DNA of 64,000 nt from Isoetes taiwanensis (taxonomy: Eukaryota; Streptophyta; Lycopodiopsida; Isoetales; Isoetaceae), in the NCBI GenBank assembly GCA_021234155.1, contig JAJEKV010000004.1, positions 8,934,109 to 8,998,108 on the forward strand, given 5' to 3'. Under the pieces are notes generated by a model. The model was not told the DNA's origin and ran no database searches. It saw nothing but the letters and a program-made list of their open reading frames with translations. Below are positions 54,170-64,000 of this stretch, one piece after another; the stretch's first letter is position 1, and each line of letters begins with the position of its first letter. A program made the translations under genes and the position numbers.

Positions 54170-55604
54170 TGTATCGTGAATACTAATGCCATTTTCTTTG
54201 ATGAAAAACAGCAACAGGAAGATACACCTGAGATATACGAATATTGGATCAAGGAACTTGTGGCTTTTGATTATGACAAATGTAGCATTACCAGCCCAAA
54301 TGTAGCAGTTCAAACAATCCTAGCTTGTATCAGAGCAAAAAAATATTCACTGTGATATTACATTCTGTGGAGATGAATCTAGGCGACAAAAATATGTCAC
54401 CCGTATCATATCTTGGCTTTAGTGGATGGTTCAAAATATACCAAGGTATGAAGAAAGAAAATTTTGAGTTTAATAAGTGCAAAGATCTGCTGTACTACAT
54501 GTACAATGATATGTCTAACATCTTATATAAGCGCACGGTATGGAGGATGAAGCAAAGAATTAAGTTTATGAAAGGTATCACAGCCTTTGGAGACCGCAAA
54601 ACAACATTGTACGCCTTTTGAAGATGAAAAGGATAATAAGATGGTAGAAATTTCCGATCATTCACAAGAAGAAGTTACACATGACTGCTTATTTTCCGAC
54701 AAAGGACCTAAAATGATGAAGATTTCTTGAGTATAAATAGCAAGGATTGTAGAGCTCCTAACAAAGGTAAGGGAGGAAAATCGTGAGCGTGGATAATAAT
54801 ATCCAAGTGTCGAGCTTAACTGCCAAACTCTCACCGCTTCCCCGCTGATAATTGAGCAGACGGTGGAAGGCTATGCAGCAGTACACAACCATGCAATATG
54901 GAAGAGCATGAATTTTGGTGCTTTAGCACCTATGGATATTGACACATGGGCTGCCCTTGCCGGAATTGGTGCGTAAGAATTCGGGCACGCCAAGCTAGCC
55001 GTGATACAAAATGGAGAAGACATTCAACACACTTGAAATTGACTTACCTTTCAAGATGGACTTCTTTGAGCAAAAGTGCACTAAAAATGCACCTATTGTG
55101 ATAGGGCAGAAAGGCCATATGGCTTTTGCCAACATTGAGAGAGATGACTATTACTTGAAAAGGATCTGGAGATCCCACTGCCCTTATTTTAGATGCCTTT
55201 GTGAAAAGGAGAAGTTTGGCAACAAAAGGAAGAATGAAGAGGAGTGCAGATGTGGGATAATTTGGTTTGATCAGGGGGTCTGGTACCTTTTAAACCATAT
55301 GGAAGAGGTATACCCAGGAACATCCCCGATGGTTAAAATGGTGATCTTAACAAAACTGCTCAGCAAAAGTATGCGACCAGTAGTCATTGCATACATTGCA
55401 TATTTGGAAGTAAGGGAAAACATGTTTAACATGGCACTGGAGTATGCAAAGAACCCGGTCAAAAATCTGAAAGTGGCATTTGGAAACAACAAAATGGCAG
55501 ACTTGGCTGAGAAAATGATAAAACCTCTAAAGTTTTTGAAGGCATGCAATTCAGCTAACAAGTCTTCTTATTCAAAATCTGCAAATAGCAAAGAAGCAGA
55601 GTAA
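54170..55604 (+). pseudogene. Copy A ORF1, broken
   Basis: Pieces match copy B ORF1: NAIFFDEKQQQEDTPEIYEY (54180), MNLGDKNMSPVSYLGFSGWF (54372), and from 55011 a long frame MEKTFNTLEIDLPFKMDF to KSANSKEAE. The Cys-rich segment reads HCPYFRCLCEKEKF...ECRCG, as in copy B. Confidence 0.65.
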
Positions 55605-55984
55605 ATCTTCCATCACCAATATAGCATCACCAAGGATGCCACCTAATCACCATGGATCCAAAAAGTATATATGTGGCACATCCACCCCCGCAAGAACCGC
55701 AAAGCGTAATCCATGACCATTGATGAAAACTCTATCAACAAGGAAAAAGCAAAGGTACGGACCGATGATAATACACCAACAAAATCGGATTTGTGATGGA
55801 TTCCCAAAGAAAGAGTATATGGTTTAGTAGATACATAGGAGATACATCCCGGCAATCAAGTATACTTTTCCTTAATGGAAAGTGCTTTTGAAAAATTAAA
55901 AATATGTGACATAATGTCATTTGCCATTTGGCCTATGTATCCGAACCATATAATATAAATAGTGCTTTGCCAAGAAACATTTTG

Positions 55985-57960
55985 TGTAAATTTAACCCTA
56001 AATATTTTTGTAGGTCCTCGGACCCGGAAACTAGGACTATTATCGCATGACACCAATAGGTACAAACACTTTGAAAATGAAACCCAGGAGATAATGACAA
56101 ACGATAATACACATGACGCTTTCTATCTAAAGCCTTAGATGGCTTTAACATCGTGAAAATATTTCATACGCTTATGTATGAAACCCCGCAGAGAAAGGCA
56201 ATGTAATTGGTGGACGTAACTATATTTGCCCGGAAATACATCCAACAGCCTAAAGGATGTAGTTTATAAACCCTCCAAAGTTTTTGCAAGTTTAAAGAGC
56301 CAACAAATGTCCATGTAAGAACCGGACCGCAAGGTTTATTGACCATAGAATTGATCATGTTAGAACGCCTAGCCCGACATTGTACATAATCCAAAGCTCG
56401 TAAAGGCTTTTAGTTATGGTTTAAACCATATACCTGATCAACCCTTTAGTATTCAAGACCGTGGATGAATTCGACATTCTTTGTAAGCGTTTTTTTCATA
56501 GCCACAAATATGATTTATCGGAGCTTTTAAATTGACATAGAGAATATATGTGACATGCTTAAAATGATGGCACCGGGAAGCAATAGATCTTAAAGTGACA
56601 TTGCACAATAAGAAGTTCCTCCGAAAGATCCCCTGTCATCAAAAACTTGGAATGGATCAACAATAATTTATATGTATGTGGTTTGGACAAAGTCGCAAAA
56701 CAATGCCATATTCATATGTCCCGCATATAATATTGCTGAAATGGCCAAACTAAGATTGGGCAAAGGCAGACTTTGAAAAGTACCATACACTCCGTAAAAG
56801 GTTAAAGAATTATGCCTACCGGATATTCGAAGCTAATTGGAGATATGTGTGCACAATAAGAATCTACCATACCTTATGGCTACATACAAAGAACACAAAG
56901 GTGAATACCGCTATTTAATAAATGCCCATGATAATGATATACACCGAAGTTGCAAGCATTATTATCGCTATTTTAAATGACTTCATCGTATTATGGCCCC
57001 ATTACATGCTATAGAATGACGGCTAAGTACGTAATGTGGAGTACAAAAAGAATCAATGCATGCCGGATAATTAGTTCAAAGATGATGTGGTCCCGAATTT
57101 ACCTAATAGGATATACAATGTGTTCTCACCGACATAACAAAATGTTATGAAAATATACCAATCGTATGGTGAGGAAGGAATAATAGAAATATTGAATGAA
57201 ATTGCCGATCTAATTTGGGAATTCCAAATGGAGAACCCAAAGCTATTTGATTTGCTTATAAAAAATTAAAATGAGGAAATAGTTGTGAAATGGGCAAAAG
57301 TCCGCCAAAGACAAGGAAAATATCACCGGAAGGCGCCTCAAGGGGATGAGTTTAAGCAAATGAATACTTGGTTATTGAGTAACCAAGTATATACGATGCA
57401 AAAAGACATTTGGAAACAAGTAAAGGGCATACCTATGGGCTTCTCATGCAGCCCCAAGATGGTGCAACATGTATCCGGGCTTGGTATGAACTAAGATTCA
57501 TCATAACATTGGCTCGTGAATGGGAAGTATTCCGAGATTCACAGATTCCAAAATGCAAGAAGATATATAGACTAATTCTCAACATAATAAATGGAGGAAA
57601 TGTCATGGAATTTCTTACTATTGAGCTGAATACACTATTTACAATCTAAACTTTTTGGGGATCAAAGATGAAACAGAGTATATGTTCAATAAGGAGACTA
57701 ACAAGTACTTGGGATGTAAGTGTAATTTTCTGAACCTATCAATTTCTGTGACAGACCTGAATAGGGGCAATTTTAAAATGGTAAGATATGACAAAAGGAG
57801 TAAACTACCCTTTCATGTCAACAAATTCATATGGGCTCATAGTTGTAGACCATACAAACAGGCATCAAAAGTAATTATCTCACAAATTGTACCTTATATA
57901 TACGCCAAGACTCGATGCCCATGACCGTGATATGACATACTTGGACTCATTGAGGCTTTT
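55985..57960 (+). pseudogene. Copy A reverse transcriptase, broken
   Basis: Frame fragments match the copy B RT throughout; motif B is at 57420-57460 (KGIPMGFSCSP). The catalytic box region (about 57560-57590, 'agatatatagactaattctcaac') reads RYID and then shifts. The 3' part after 57655 is open: NKYLGCKCNFLNLSISVTDL. Confidence 0.65.
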
Positions 57961-58127
57961 CAGCACAATGGATTTGCCAGAAAAAGGTTGGTTCAAATGG
58001 TATTAAAAACACTACAGGAGGAAACATTTCCAGGGACACTTTATAATGTTCATGACATGACCAGATACCTCAAGGATCTAATTTGCAGCTCATAATTCTA
58101 TATCATTTCTCATACATTATAGGAAGG

Positions 58128-58158
58128 GTAGGACCTTGGTGGTACAACAAGGTCCTAC
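58128..58158 (+). repeat. 3' hairpin of copy A
   Basis: GTAGGACCTTG, loop GTGGTACAA, CAAGGTCCTAC: a perfect 11-bp stem just after the coding end. An identical hairpin lies at 63957-63987 in copy B. Confidence 0.85.
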
Positions 58159-58631
58159 TCTCCTTGTTACTACCAAGAAAATTAGATTTGTACTAAGGTC
58201 CACCTGTCCTACGGGAGGAGGCAGGATTTTTTTATTAGCATTTAACATATATAGGTGATGGACAAGACAATGATCACACCTATTAGACTTCGATTGCCAT
58301 GAAAGGAAGTTAAAACATGTGACTAGGGATATTTTTGAAGATGGAAGCATATGTGGAAAGTGAGAATTTGTGGTTCCTATTCATGGACAAGGGTATAGTA
58401 GATCTTAAAATTACATTGGAATTTTGTATGGAGTGAACCTAACATTTGGACTTTAACAAACAAAAATAGGTAAAATGTAATTTGTAGAAATATGGCGTGA
58501 AGAAATTGCATATCAAGCTTTAGGGCACAGAAGTAACAGAAACGGCTCTCGGATAGGACATGGACAGCACGCCAAACAACCGGCTGGGGTATGCTCACTC
58601 CAGAACTGTCAGTATTAAGTGCTGGTTCTTG

Positions 58632-58716
58632 CTATATAAGAAACATATGATGGGCTGGAAAAACAAAGTCTGGGGCATTCCGGCCAGGCTAGGATTGTTT
58701 TTCGTGCTATATAAGG
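58632..58716 (+). promoter_or_regulatory. Paired TATA boxes of copy B
   Basis: 'gctatataag' occurs twice, at about 58630-58640 and 58706-58715 (GCTATATAAGG), the second 13 bp before ATG 58728. Likely core promoter of the element. Copy A keeps equivalents near 52830 and 52896. Confidence 0.5.
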
Positions 58717-58727
58717 CTCTGCCAATC

Positions 58728-59033
58728 ATGCCCAGAAAGAAGGGTGATCTTAACTATGCCACTAGGAAAAGGATTGCAGATGAGAAGTTGAAGTCTAGTG
58801 GCAGCAAGAAGATATTTCAGTATAGAAGTTCTGTGATTTCCCCTGCCTCTGGTGGTAGTAATTCAGCAGAAAAGGAATGCCAGAAAGGAGGAGAGGATAC
58901 TAATGGCCAGGGGGATGCAAATGCAATTATCAATGATGGAGATGGGATCATACACAATAACGTGGCAACTAGCAGATCTGATGGCATCTCACTGGAAATC
59001 TCCAATATCACTGGACGTCCCATAAAGGTCTGA
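58728..59033 (+). CDS. Small basic ORF0 of Penelope-like element
   Basis: 101 codons from ATG: MPRKKGDLNYATRKRIADEK, then a Ser/Gly/Asn-rich part and IINDGDGIIHNNVAT, ending TGRPIKV. The N-terminus is strongly basic. There is no known domain. It may be the first exon of a longer spliced gene, because the next coding region starts after an acceptor-like tatcag without a nearby in-frame ATG. Which is true is not clear from sequence. Confidence 0.5.
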   Translation: MPRKKGDLNYATRKRIADEKLKSSGSKKIFQYRSSVISPASGGSNSAEKECQKGGEDTNGQGDANAIINDGDGIIHNNVATSRSDGISLEISNITGRPIKV

Positions 59034-59996
59034 TAAGTTATTGAAAATTTCATTGTATATTTCTGAAACTGTTGTAAGTTATCCATGCTGGTATGCATCA
59101 TAGATAAATACATGTAATATGTATTTGGAGTATTAAGTACTATGCCAATAATTTTGCCTAGTGAAATAATGGTGACAGGGCTAGTAGGGGATGGAGAAAT
59201 AACTAGATCACTGCAGTATGGTAAGATCTGAACAAATTAGCTAAATCAGGTAAAGGGAACTCCAGCTTAGAAATATGATTAAGTGGAAGCTGGTAAATCT
59301 GGAAATTAGCAGTGGAATAGGCAAGCTGGAGCACATGTGTGGCAGGTTATTTACTGCATGAGATTTTCTTATTACCTTTTGGCATGTTGTCTAAAATACT
59401 GACATAGTGAAGGGGGATAACCTCAAAGAAACCCATGACACCTGCTATCCCTTACATTTACAACCATTCTTATGCTTGTTTTGTGTTTGTGGATGCAGGT
59501 AACAGGTTTCTTTGCTCTATACTCAGTATTTTTGTTCATTCCTGGACATATATCTTGGGTTCTTGAAGAGTACTGCTGCAATGTTACATATCTGTTTATT
59601 TGTTGACAATATGACATGTTTTAACACGAAAGAGGTATTATTTGGAGACTTGAGATATTAGATCAGATTCTGGTCATACATGTAAAGGTTTTTTAATTAA
59701 TGTATACTTGTCTTGCTGATTTAAAAGATAAAATAGTCAGTATTTGGTAAAAGTTTATGAGTAACATGGTTCTTGAATAAATTTTGACAAGATTTTGTTG
59801 TAATGATACCAAGTCTTAGGCTTAAACATAAAACCTGATTATGTTTAAGGCTGCCAATGGATCTACTCTCTACCTTTCAAGGTTTTGAGCAGATAATAGT
59901 CTGTCTAAACAGATTAAAAGGTTTTTTTCACAACACTCAGTTTAATGGTTATACCATTAACCAAGACTTGGTCATCTTTGATTTCTTTTGTATCAG
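59034..59996. other. Spacer or intron in copy B
   Basis: AT-rich, with no frame of note, ending in 'tttgatttcttttgtatcag', a good plant intron acceptor. Matches copy A 53200-54170. Confidence 0.5.
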
Positions 59997-61637
59997 GTGA
60001 ATACTAATGCCATTTTCTTTGATGAAAAACAGCAACAGGAAGATACACCTGAGATATACGAATATTGGATCAAGGAACTTGTGGCTTTTGATTATGACAA
60101 ATGTAGCATTACCAGCCCAAATGTAGCAGTTCAAACAATCCTAGCTTGTATCAGGAGCAAAAATATTCACTCGTATATTACATTCAGGGAGATGAATCTA
60201 GGCGACAAAAATATGTCACCCGTATCATATCTTGGCTTTAGTGGATGGTTCAAAATATACCAAGGTATGAAGAAAGAAAATTTTGAGTTTAATAAGTGCA
60301 AAGATCTGCTGTACTACATGTACAATGATATGTCTAACATCTTATATAAGCGCACGTGTATGGAGGATGAAGCAGCAATTAAGTTTATGAAAGGTATCAC
60401 AGCTTTGGAGACTGCTAACAACATTGTACAGTCTTTTGAAGATGAAAAGGATAATAAGATGGTAGAAATTTCTGATCATTCACAAGAAGAAGTTACACAT
60501 GACTGTTTATTTTCTGACAGTGACCTAAATGATGAAGATTTCTTGAGTATAAATAGCAAGGATTGTAGAGCTCCTAACAGTGCAAGGGAGGAAAATCAGG
60601 AGCAGGATAATAATATCCAAGTGCCGGAGCTTAATCTGTCAAACTCTACCTGTTTCCCAGTGATAATTGAGCAGACGGTGGAAGGCTATGCAGCAGTACA
60701 CAATCATGCAATTTGGAAGAGCATGAACTTTGGTGCTTTAGCACCTATGGATATTGACACATGGGCTGCCCTTGCTGGAATTGGTGCAGAAGAATTCAGT
60801 GCTGCCAAGCTAGCTGCATACAAAATGGAGAAGACATTCAACACACTTGAAATTGACTTACCTTTCAAGATGGACTTCTTTGAGCAAAAGTGCACTAAAA
60901 ATGCACCTATTGTGATTGGGCAGAAAGGCCATATGGCCTTTGCAAACATTGCAAGGGACGACTTCTACTTGAAACGAATCTGGAGATCCCATTGTCCCTA
61001 TTTCAGATGCTCATGTGAGAAAGAAAAGTTTAACAACAAAAAGAAGAGAAATGAAGAGGAGTGCAGATGTGGAATAATCTGGTTTGATCAGGGGGTCTGG
61101 TACCTTTTAAACCATATGGAAGAGGTATACCCAGGAACATCCCCGATGGTTAAAATGGTGATCTTAACAAAACTGCTCAGCAAAAGTATGCGACCAGCAG
61201 TCATTGCATACATTGCATATTTGGAAGTAAGGGAAAACATGTTTAACATGGCACTGGAGTATGCAAAGAACCCGGTCAAAAATCTGAAAGTGGCATTTGG
61301 AAACAACAAAATGGCAGACTTGGCTGAGAAAATGATAAAACCTCTAAAGTTTTTGAAGGCATGCAATTCAGCTAACAAGTCTTCTTATTTCAAATCTGCT
61401 GCAAATAGCAGCAGCAGTAGTAAATCTTCCATCACCAATATAGCATCACCAAGGATGCCACCCAGAATCACCATGGATCCAAAAAAGTATATATGTGGCA
61501 CATCTGTCACCCCTGCAGCTGCAAGCAGAACCATGACCATTGATGAAAACTCTATCAACAAGGAAAAAAGCAAAGGTATTTCGCTGGATGATAATACACC
61601 AACAAAACTGGATTTCGTAGCGGATTCCCAGCAGTAG
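59997..61637 (+). CDS. ORF1 of Penelope-like element, unknown function
   Basis: Open for about 546 codons after the acceptor at 59996. The first in-frame ATG is some 70 codons in (MNLGDKNMSPV). Features: acidic Asp/Glu/Ser-rich linker (FSDSDLNDEDFLSINSKD), then FNTLEIDLPFKMDFFEQKCT. A Cys cluster follows (HCPYFRCSCEKEKF ... EECRCGIIWFDQG) that could bind zinc, then KMVILTKLLSKSMRPAVIAY and a Ser-rich tail. No GIY-YIG motif or other endonuclease is seen. Conserved between the two copies, so it is an element gene rather than host DNA. It may be a nucleic-acid-binding partner of the RT. A weak donor before the stop (TTC|GTAGCG) could link it in phase to the RT exon at 61844. Confidence 0.65.
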   Translation: MNTNAIFFDEKQQQEDTPEIYEYWIKELVAFDYDKCSITSPNVAVQTILACIRSKNIHSYITFREMNLGDKNMSPVSYLGFSGWFKIYQGMKKENFEFNKCKDLLYYMYNDMSNILYKRTCMEDEAAIKFMKGITALETANNIVQSFEDEKDNKMVEISDHSQEEVTHDCLFSDSDLNDEDFLSINSKDCRAPNSAREENQEQDNNIQVPELNLSNSTCFPVIIEQTVEGYAAVHNHAIWKSMNFGALAPMDIDTWAALAGIGAEEFSAAKLAAYKMEKTFNTLEIDLPFKMDFFEQKCTKNAPIVIGQKGHMAFANIARDDFYLKRIWRSHCPYFRCSCEKEKFNNKKKRNEEECRCGIIWFDQGVWYLLNHMEEVYPGTSPMVKMVILTKLLSKSMRPAVIAYIAYLEVRENMFNMALEYAKNPVKNLKVAFGNNKMADLAEKMIKPLKFLKACNSANKSSYFKSAANSSSSSKSSITNIASPRMPPRITMDPKKYICGTSVTPAAASRTMTIDENSINKEKSKGISLDDNTPTKLDFVADSQQ

Positions 61638-61843
61638 CATATGGTTTAGCAGAGATACATAGGAGATACATCCTGGCAATCAAGTATACTTTTCCTTAAT
61701 GGAAAGTGCTTTTTGAAAAAATTAAAAATATGTGACATAATGTCATTTGCCATTTGGCCTATGTATCTGAACCATATAATATAAATAGTGCTTCTTTGCC
61801 AGCAAACATTTTGTGTAAATTCTAACCCTAAATATTTTTGTAG

Positions 61844-63400
61844 GTCTCGGACCCGGAAACTAGGACTATTATCAGTGACACCAATAGGTACAAACACTTG
61901 AAAATGAAACCCAGAGATAATGACAAACGCATAATACACATGACGTTTCTATCTAAAGCCTTAGATGGCTTTAACATCAGGAAAATATTTCATACAGTTA
62001 TGTATGAAACCCTGCAGGAGAAAGGCACAGAATTGGTGGACAGAACTATATTTGCCTGGAAATACATCCAACAGCTAAAGGATGTAGTTTATAAACCCTC
62101 CAAAGTTTTTGCAAGCGAAAGAGCCAACAAATGTCCATGTAAGAATCCGAATCTGGCAAGGTTTATTGACCATAGAATTGATCATGTTAGAACGTCTAGC
62201 CTGGACATTGTACATAATCCAAAGCTCAGAAAGGCTTTTAGTTATGGTTTAAACCATATACCTGATCAACCCTTTAGTATTCAAGACTGTGTGGATGAAT
62301 TCGACATTCTTTGTAAGCAGTTTTTTCATAGCCACAAATATGATTTACTGGAGCTTTCAGAAATTGACATAGAGAATATATGTGACATGCTTAAAATGAT
62401 GGCACGGGCTGAAGCAATAGATCTTAAAGTGACATTGCACAATAAGAAGTTCCTCTGGAAAGATCCCAGTGTCATCAAAAACTTGGAATGGATCAACAAT
62501 AATTTATATGTGGCAGGTTTGGACAAAGCTGCAAACAATGCCATATTCATATGTCCCGTACACATTGCTGAAATGGCCAAACTAAGATTGGGCAGTGCAG
62601 ACTTTGAAAAAGTACCATACACTCCAGAAAAGGTTAAAGAATTATGCCTACTGGATATTCGGAAGCTAATTGGAGATATGCAGGTGCACAATAAGAATCT
62701 ACCATACCTTATGGCTACATACAAAGAACACAAAGGTGAATACCGTTGGCTGACAAATGCCCATGATACGATATACACTGAAGTTGCAAGCATTATTACT
62801 GCTATTTTAAATGACTTCATCAGAATATGGCCTGACACATGCTATAGAATGACGGCTAAGTACAGAATGTGGAGTACAAAAAGAATCAATGCATGCTGGA
62901 TAATTAGTTCAGCGTATGATGTGGTCCTGAATTTACCTAATAGGATATACAATGTGTTCTCAGCTGACATAACAAAATGTTATGAAAATATACCACTGTA
63001 TGGTGAGGAAGGAATAATAGAAATATTGAATGAAATTGCTGATCTAATTTGGGAATTCCAAATGGAGAACCACAGGCTATTTGATTTGCTTATAAAAATT
63101 AAAAATGAGGAAATAGTTGTGAAATGGGCAAAGTCTGCCAAAGACAAGGAAAATATCAGCTGGAAGGCAATCTCAAGGGATGAGTTTAAGCAAATGAATA
63201 CTTGGTTATTGAGTAACTGTTATATACAGATGCAAAAAGACATTTGGAAACAAGTAAAGGGCATACCTATGGGCTTCTCATGCAGCCCGGCATGGTGCAA
63301 CATGTATCTGGCTTGGTATGAACTAAGATTCATCATAACATTGGCTCAGAATGGGAAGTATTCGAGATTCATGCATTCCAAAATGCAGCAAGATATATAG
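61844..63400 (+). CDS. Penelope-like reverse transcriptase (copy B)
   Basis: Follows an acceptor-like 'aatatttttgtag'. First ATGs are at 61898 (MKMKPRDNDKRIIHMTFLSK). ANKCPCKNPNLARFIDHRID and IVHNPKLRKAFSYGLNHIPD match the N-terminal region of Penelope-like RTs of the Naiad/Neptune sort. RT motifs: LPYLMATYKEHKGEYRWLTN; FSADITKCYENIPL (first catalytic Asp); KGIPMGFSCSPAWCNMYLAW (motif B). The catalytic box is at about 63386 as AGATATATAGAC, RYID, after which the frame is lost, so the second Asp is not readable. The open frame stops at 63398. Element type is inferred from motif order and the SxAD...YxNIP pattern. Confidence 0.75.
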   Translation, partial: VSDPETRTIISDTNRYKHLKMKPRDNDKRIIHMTFLSKALDGFNIRKIFHTVMYETLQEKGTELVDRTIFAWKYIQQLKDVVYKPSKVFASERANKCPCKNPNLARFIDHRIDHVRTSSLDIVHNPKLRKAFSYGLNHIPDQPFSIQDCVDEFDILCKQFFHSHKYDLLELSEIDIENICDMLKMMARAEAIDLKVTLHNKKFLWKDPSVIKNLEWINNNLYVAGLDKAANNAIFICPVHIAEMAKLRLGSADFEKVPYTPEKVKELCLLDIRKLIGDMQVHNKNLPYLMATYKEHKGEYRWLTNAHDTIYTEVASIITAILNDFIRIWPDTCYRMTAKYRMWSTKRINACWIISSAYDVVLNLPNRIYNVFSADITKCYENIPLYGEEGIIEILNEIADLIWEFQMENHRLFDLLIKIKNEEIVVKWAKSAKDKENISWKAISRDEFKQMNTWLLSNCYIQMQKDIWKQVKGIPMGFSCSPAWCNMYLAWYELRFIITLAQNGKYSRFMHSKMQQDI

Positions 63401-63935
63401 ACTAATCTCAACATAATAAATGGAGGAAATGTCATGGAATTTTACTATTGGAGCCGAATACACTATTTACAATCTAAACTTTTGGGGATCAAAGATGAAA
63501 CAGAGTATATGTTCAATAAGGAGACTTAACAAGTACTTGGGATGTAAGTGTAATTTTCTGAACCTATCAATTTCTCGCGGATGACCGAATAGGGCAATTT
63601 TAAAATGGTAAGATATGACAAAAGGAGTAAACTACCTTTCATGTCAACAAATTCATATGGGCTCATAGTTGTAGACCATACAAACAGCATCAAAAAGTAA
63701 TTATCTCACAAATTGTACCTTATATATACGCCAAGACTCGATGCCCAGACAAATGATATGACATACTTGGATTCCATTGAGGCTTTTCAAAGACAATGGA
63801 TTTGCCGTAAAAAGGTTGGTTCAAATGGTATTAAAAAACACTACAGGAGGAAACATTTCCAGGGACACTTTATAATGTTCATGACATGACCAGATACCTC
63901 AAGGATCTAATTTGCAGCTCATAATTCTATATCAT
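63401..63935 (+). pseudogene. Copy B RT thumb region, frames broken
   Basis: Continues the RT in mixed frames: NIINGGNVMEF, GIKDETEYMFNKET, KCNFLNLSIS, MVRYDKRSKL, KDLICSS. The equivalent part of copy A is cleaner, so a full RT C-terminus of roughly 170 residues exists in this family. No GIY-YIG follows. Confidence 0.65.
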
Positions 63936-63956
63936 TTCTCATACATTATAGGAAGG

Positions 63957-63987
63957 GTAGGACCTTGGTGGTACAACAAGGTCCTAC
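63957..63987 (+). repeat. 3' hairpin of copy B
   Basis: GTAGGACCTTG / CAAGGTCCTAC with a 9-nt loop, identical to 58128-58158. Confidence 0.85.
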
Positions 63988-64000
63988 TCTCCTTGTTACT

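Larger units (their letters stand above)
52430..58232 (+). mobile_element. Penelope-like retroelement, copy A
   Basis: About 5.8 kb, repeated head-to-tail by copy B from 58233. It holds the same three coding regions as copy B but with many indels, mostly where copy B has CTG or CAG. Its last 0.7 kb (57490-58171) is cleaner than copy B and shows the RT thumb: YDKRSKLPFHVNKFIWAHS and then HNGFARKRLVQMVL. The coding region ends at KDLICSS without a GIY-YIG endonuclease. Confidence 0.75.
58233..64000 (+). mobile_element. Penelope-like retroelement, copy B (runs off window)
   Basis: Begins 'tttttttattagcatttaacatatataggtg', as copy A does at about 52425, and reaches the window end still aligned with copy A (position 58171). 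Head-to-tail arrangement is common for Penelope-like elements. Coding order: short basic ORF, Cys-containing ORF1, RT. The 5' two-thirds is clean and open. After about 63.4 kb it acquires CCG/CG changes relative to copy A. Confidence 0.8.

Noticed and set aside
58100-58260. Hammerhead ribozyme at the Penelope-like copy junction
   Set aside because: A strong hairpin is present, but the conserved CTGATGA and GAAA core could not be found near it by eye.
1-64000. CRISPR arrays, operons or bacterial genes
   Set aside because: No regularly spaced repeats with unique spacers. Spliced genes, plant-type LTR elements and a chloroplast-targeted protein show plant nuclear DNA.

Overview
The window is plant nuclear DNA. 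The one clear, intact host gene is a spliced nuclear gene for a chloroplast FtsH protease (24.4-26.9 kb). The retroelements are typical of plants: chromodomain Ty3/gypsy, Ty1/copia, L1-type LINE, Helitron, MULE and a Tourist-like MITE. A pair of Penelope-like elements and a moderate-GC, intron-containing, repeat-rich landscape would suit a fern, lycophyte, bryophyte or gymnosperm. I cannot name the species.

Layout. 0-4 kb: minus-strand exons of a PTIP/MDC1-like tandem-BRCT protein, a frame-broken enolase exon and a copia LTR-gag remnant. 4.9-7.9 kb: a decayed minus-strand Ty3/gypsy pol. 8.9-22.6 kb: a large plus-strand chromovirus with both LTRs, PBS, PPT, integrase and chromodomain but no visible protease or RT; inside it lie a LINE fragment, an auxilin J-domain exon, four copies of a hairpin cassette, and an open region encoding a histone H3-like protein. 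24.4-26.9 kb: FtsH. 27.5-29.7 kb: palindrome-rich noncoding DNA and a MULE-like foldback element. 31.3-33.7 kb: the N-terminal part of a Helitron replication protein with AT-hook exons. 35.1-51.7 kb: a full-length LINE (12-bp target duplication) with an 11.1-kb Ty3/gypsy element nested in its ORF1 (5-bp duplication GCCAT); that element carries an intact extra 1075-codon ORF downstream of pol. 51.9-52.1 kb: a MITE. 52.4-64 kb: two head-to-tail copies of a Penelope-like retroelement.

The most unusual observation is the chromovirus-borne H3-like protein. It starts MARTKQTAR, ends in an ungapped H3 histone fold, and has a long charged insert between the two. The same element encodes a chromodomain integrase and repeats a stem-conserving hairpin four times.

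A caution for the whole right half: where two copies of a repeat can be compared (LTRs of the 40-51 kb element; the two Penelope-like copies), CTG/CAG in one copy is often CCG/CG in the other. This looks like consensus error at CHG sites, so many frameshifts there may not be biological.
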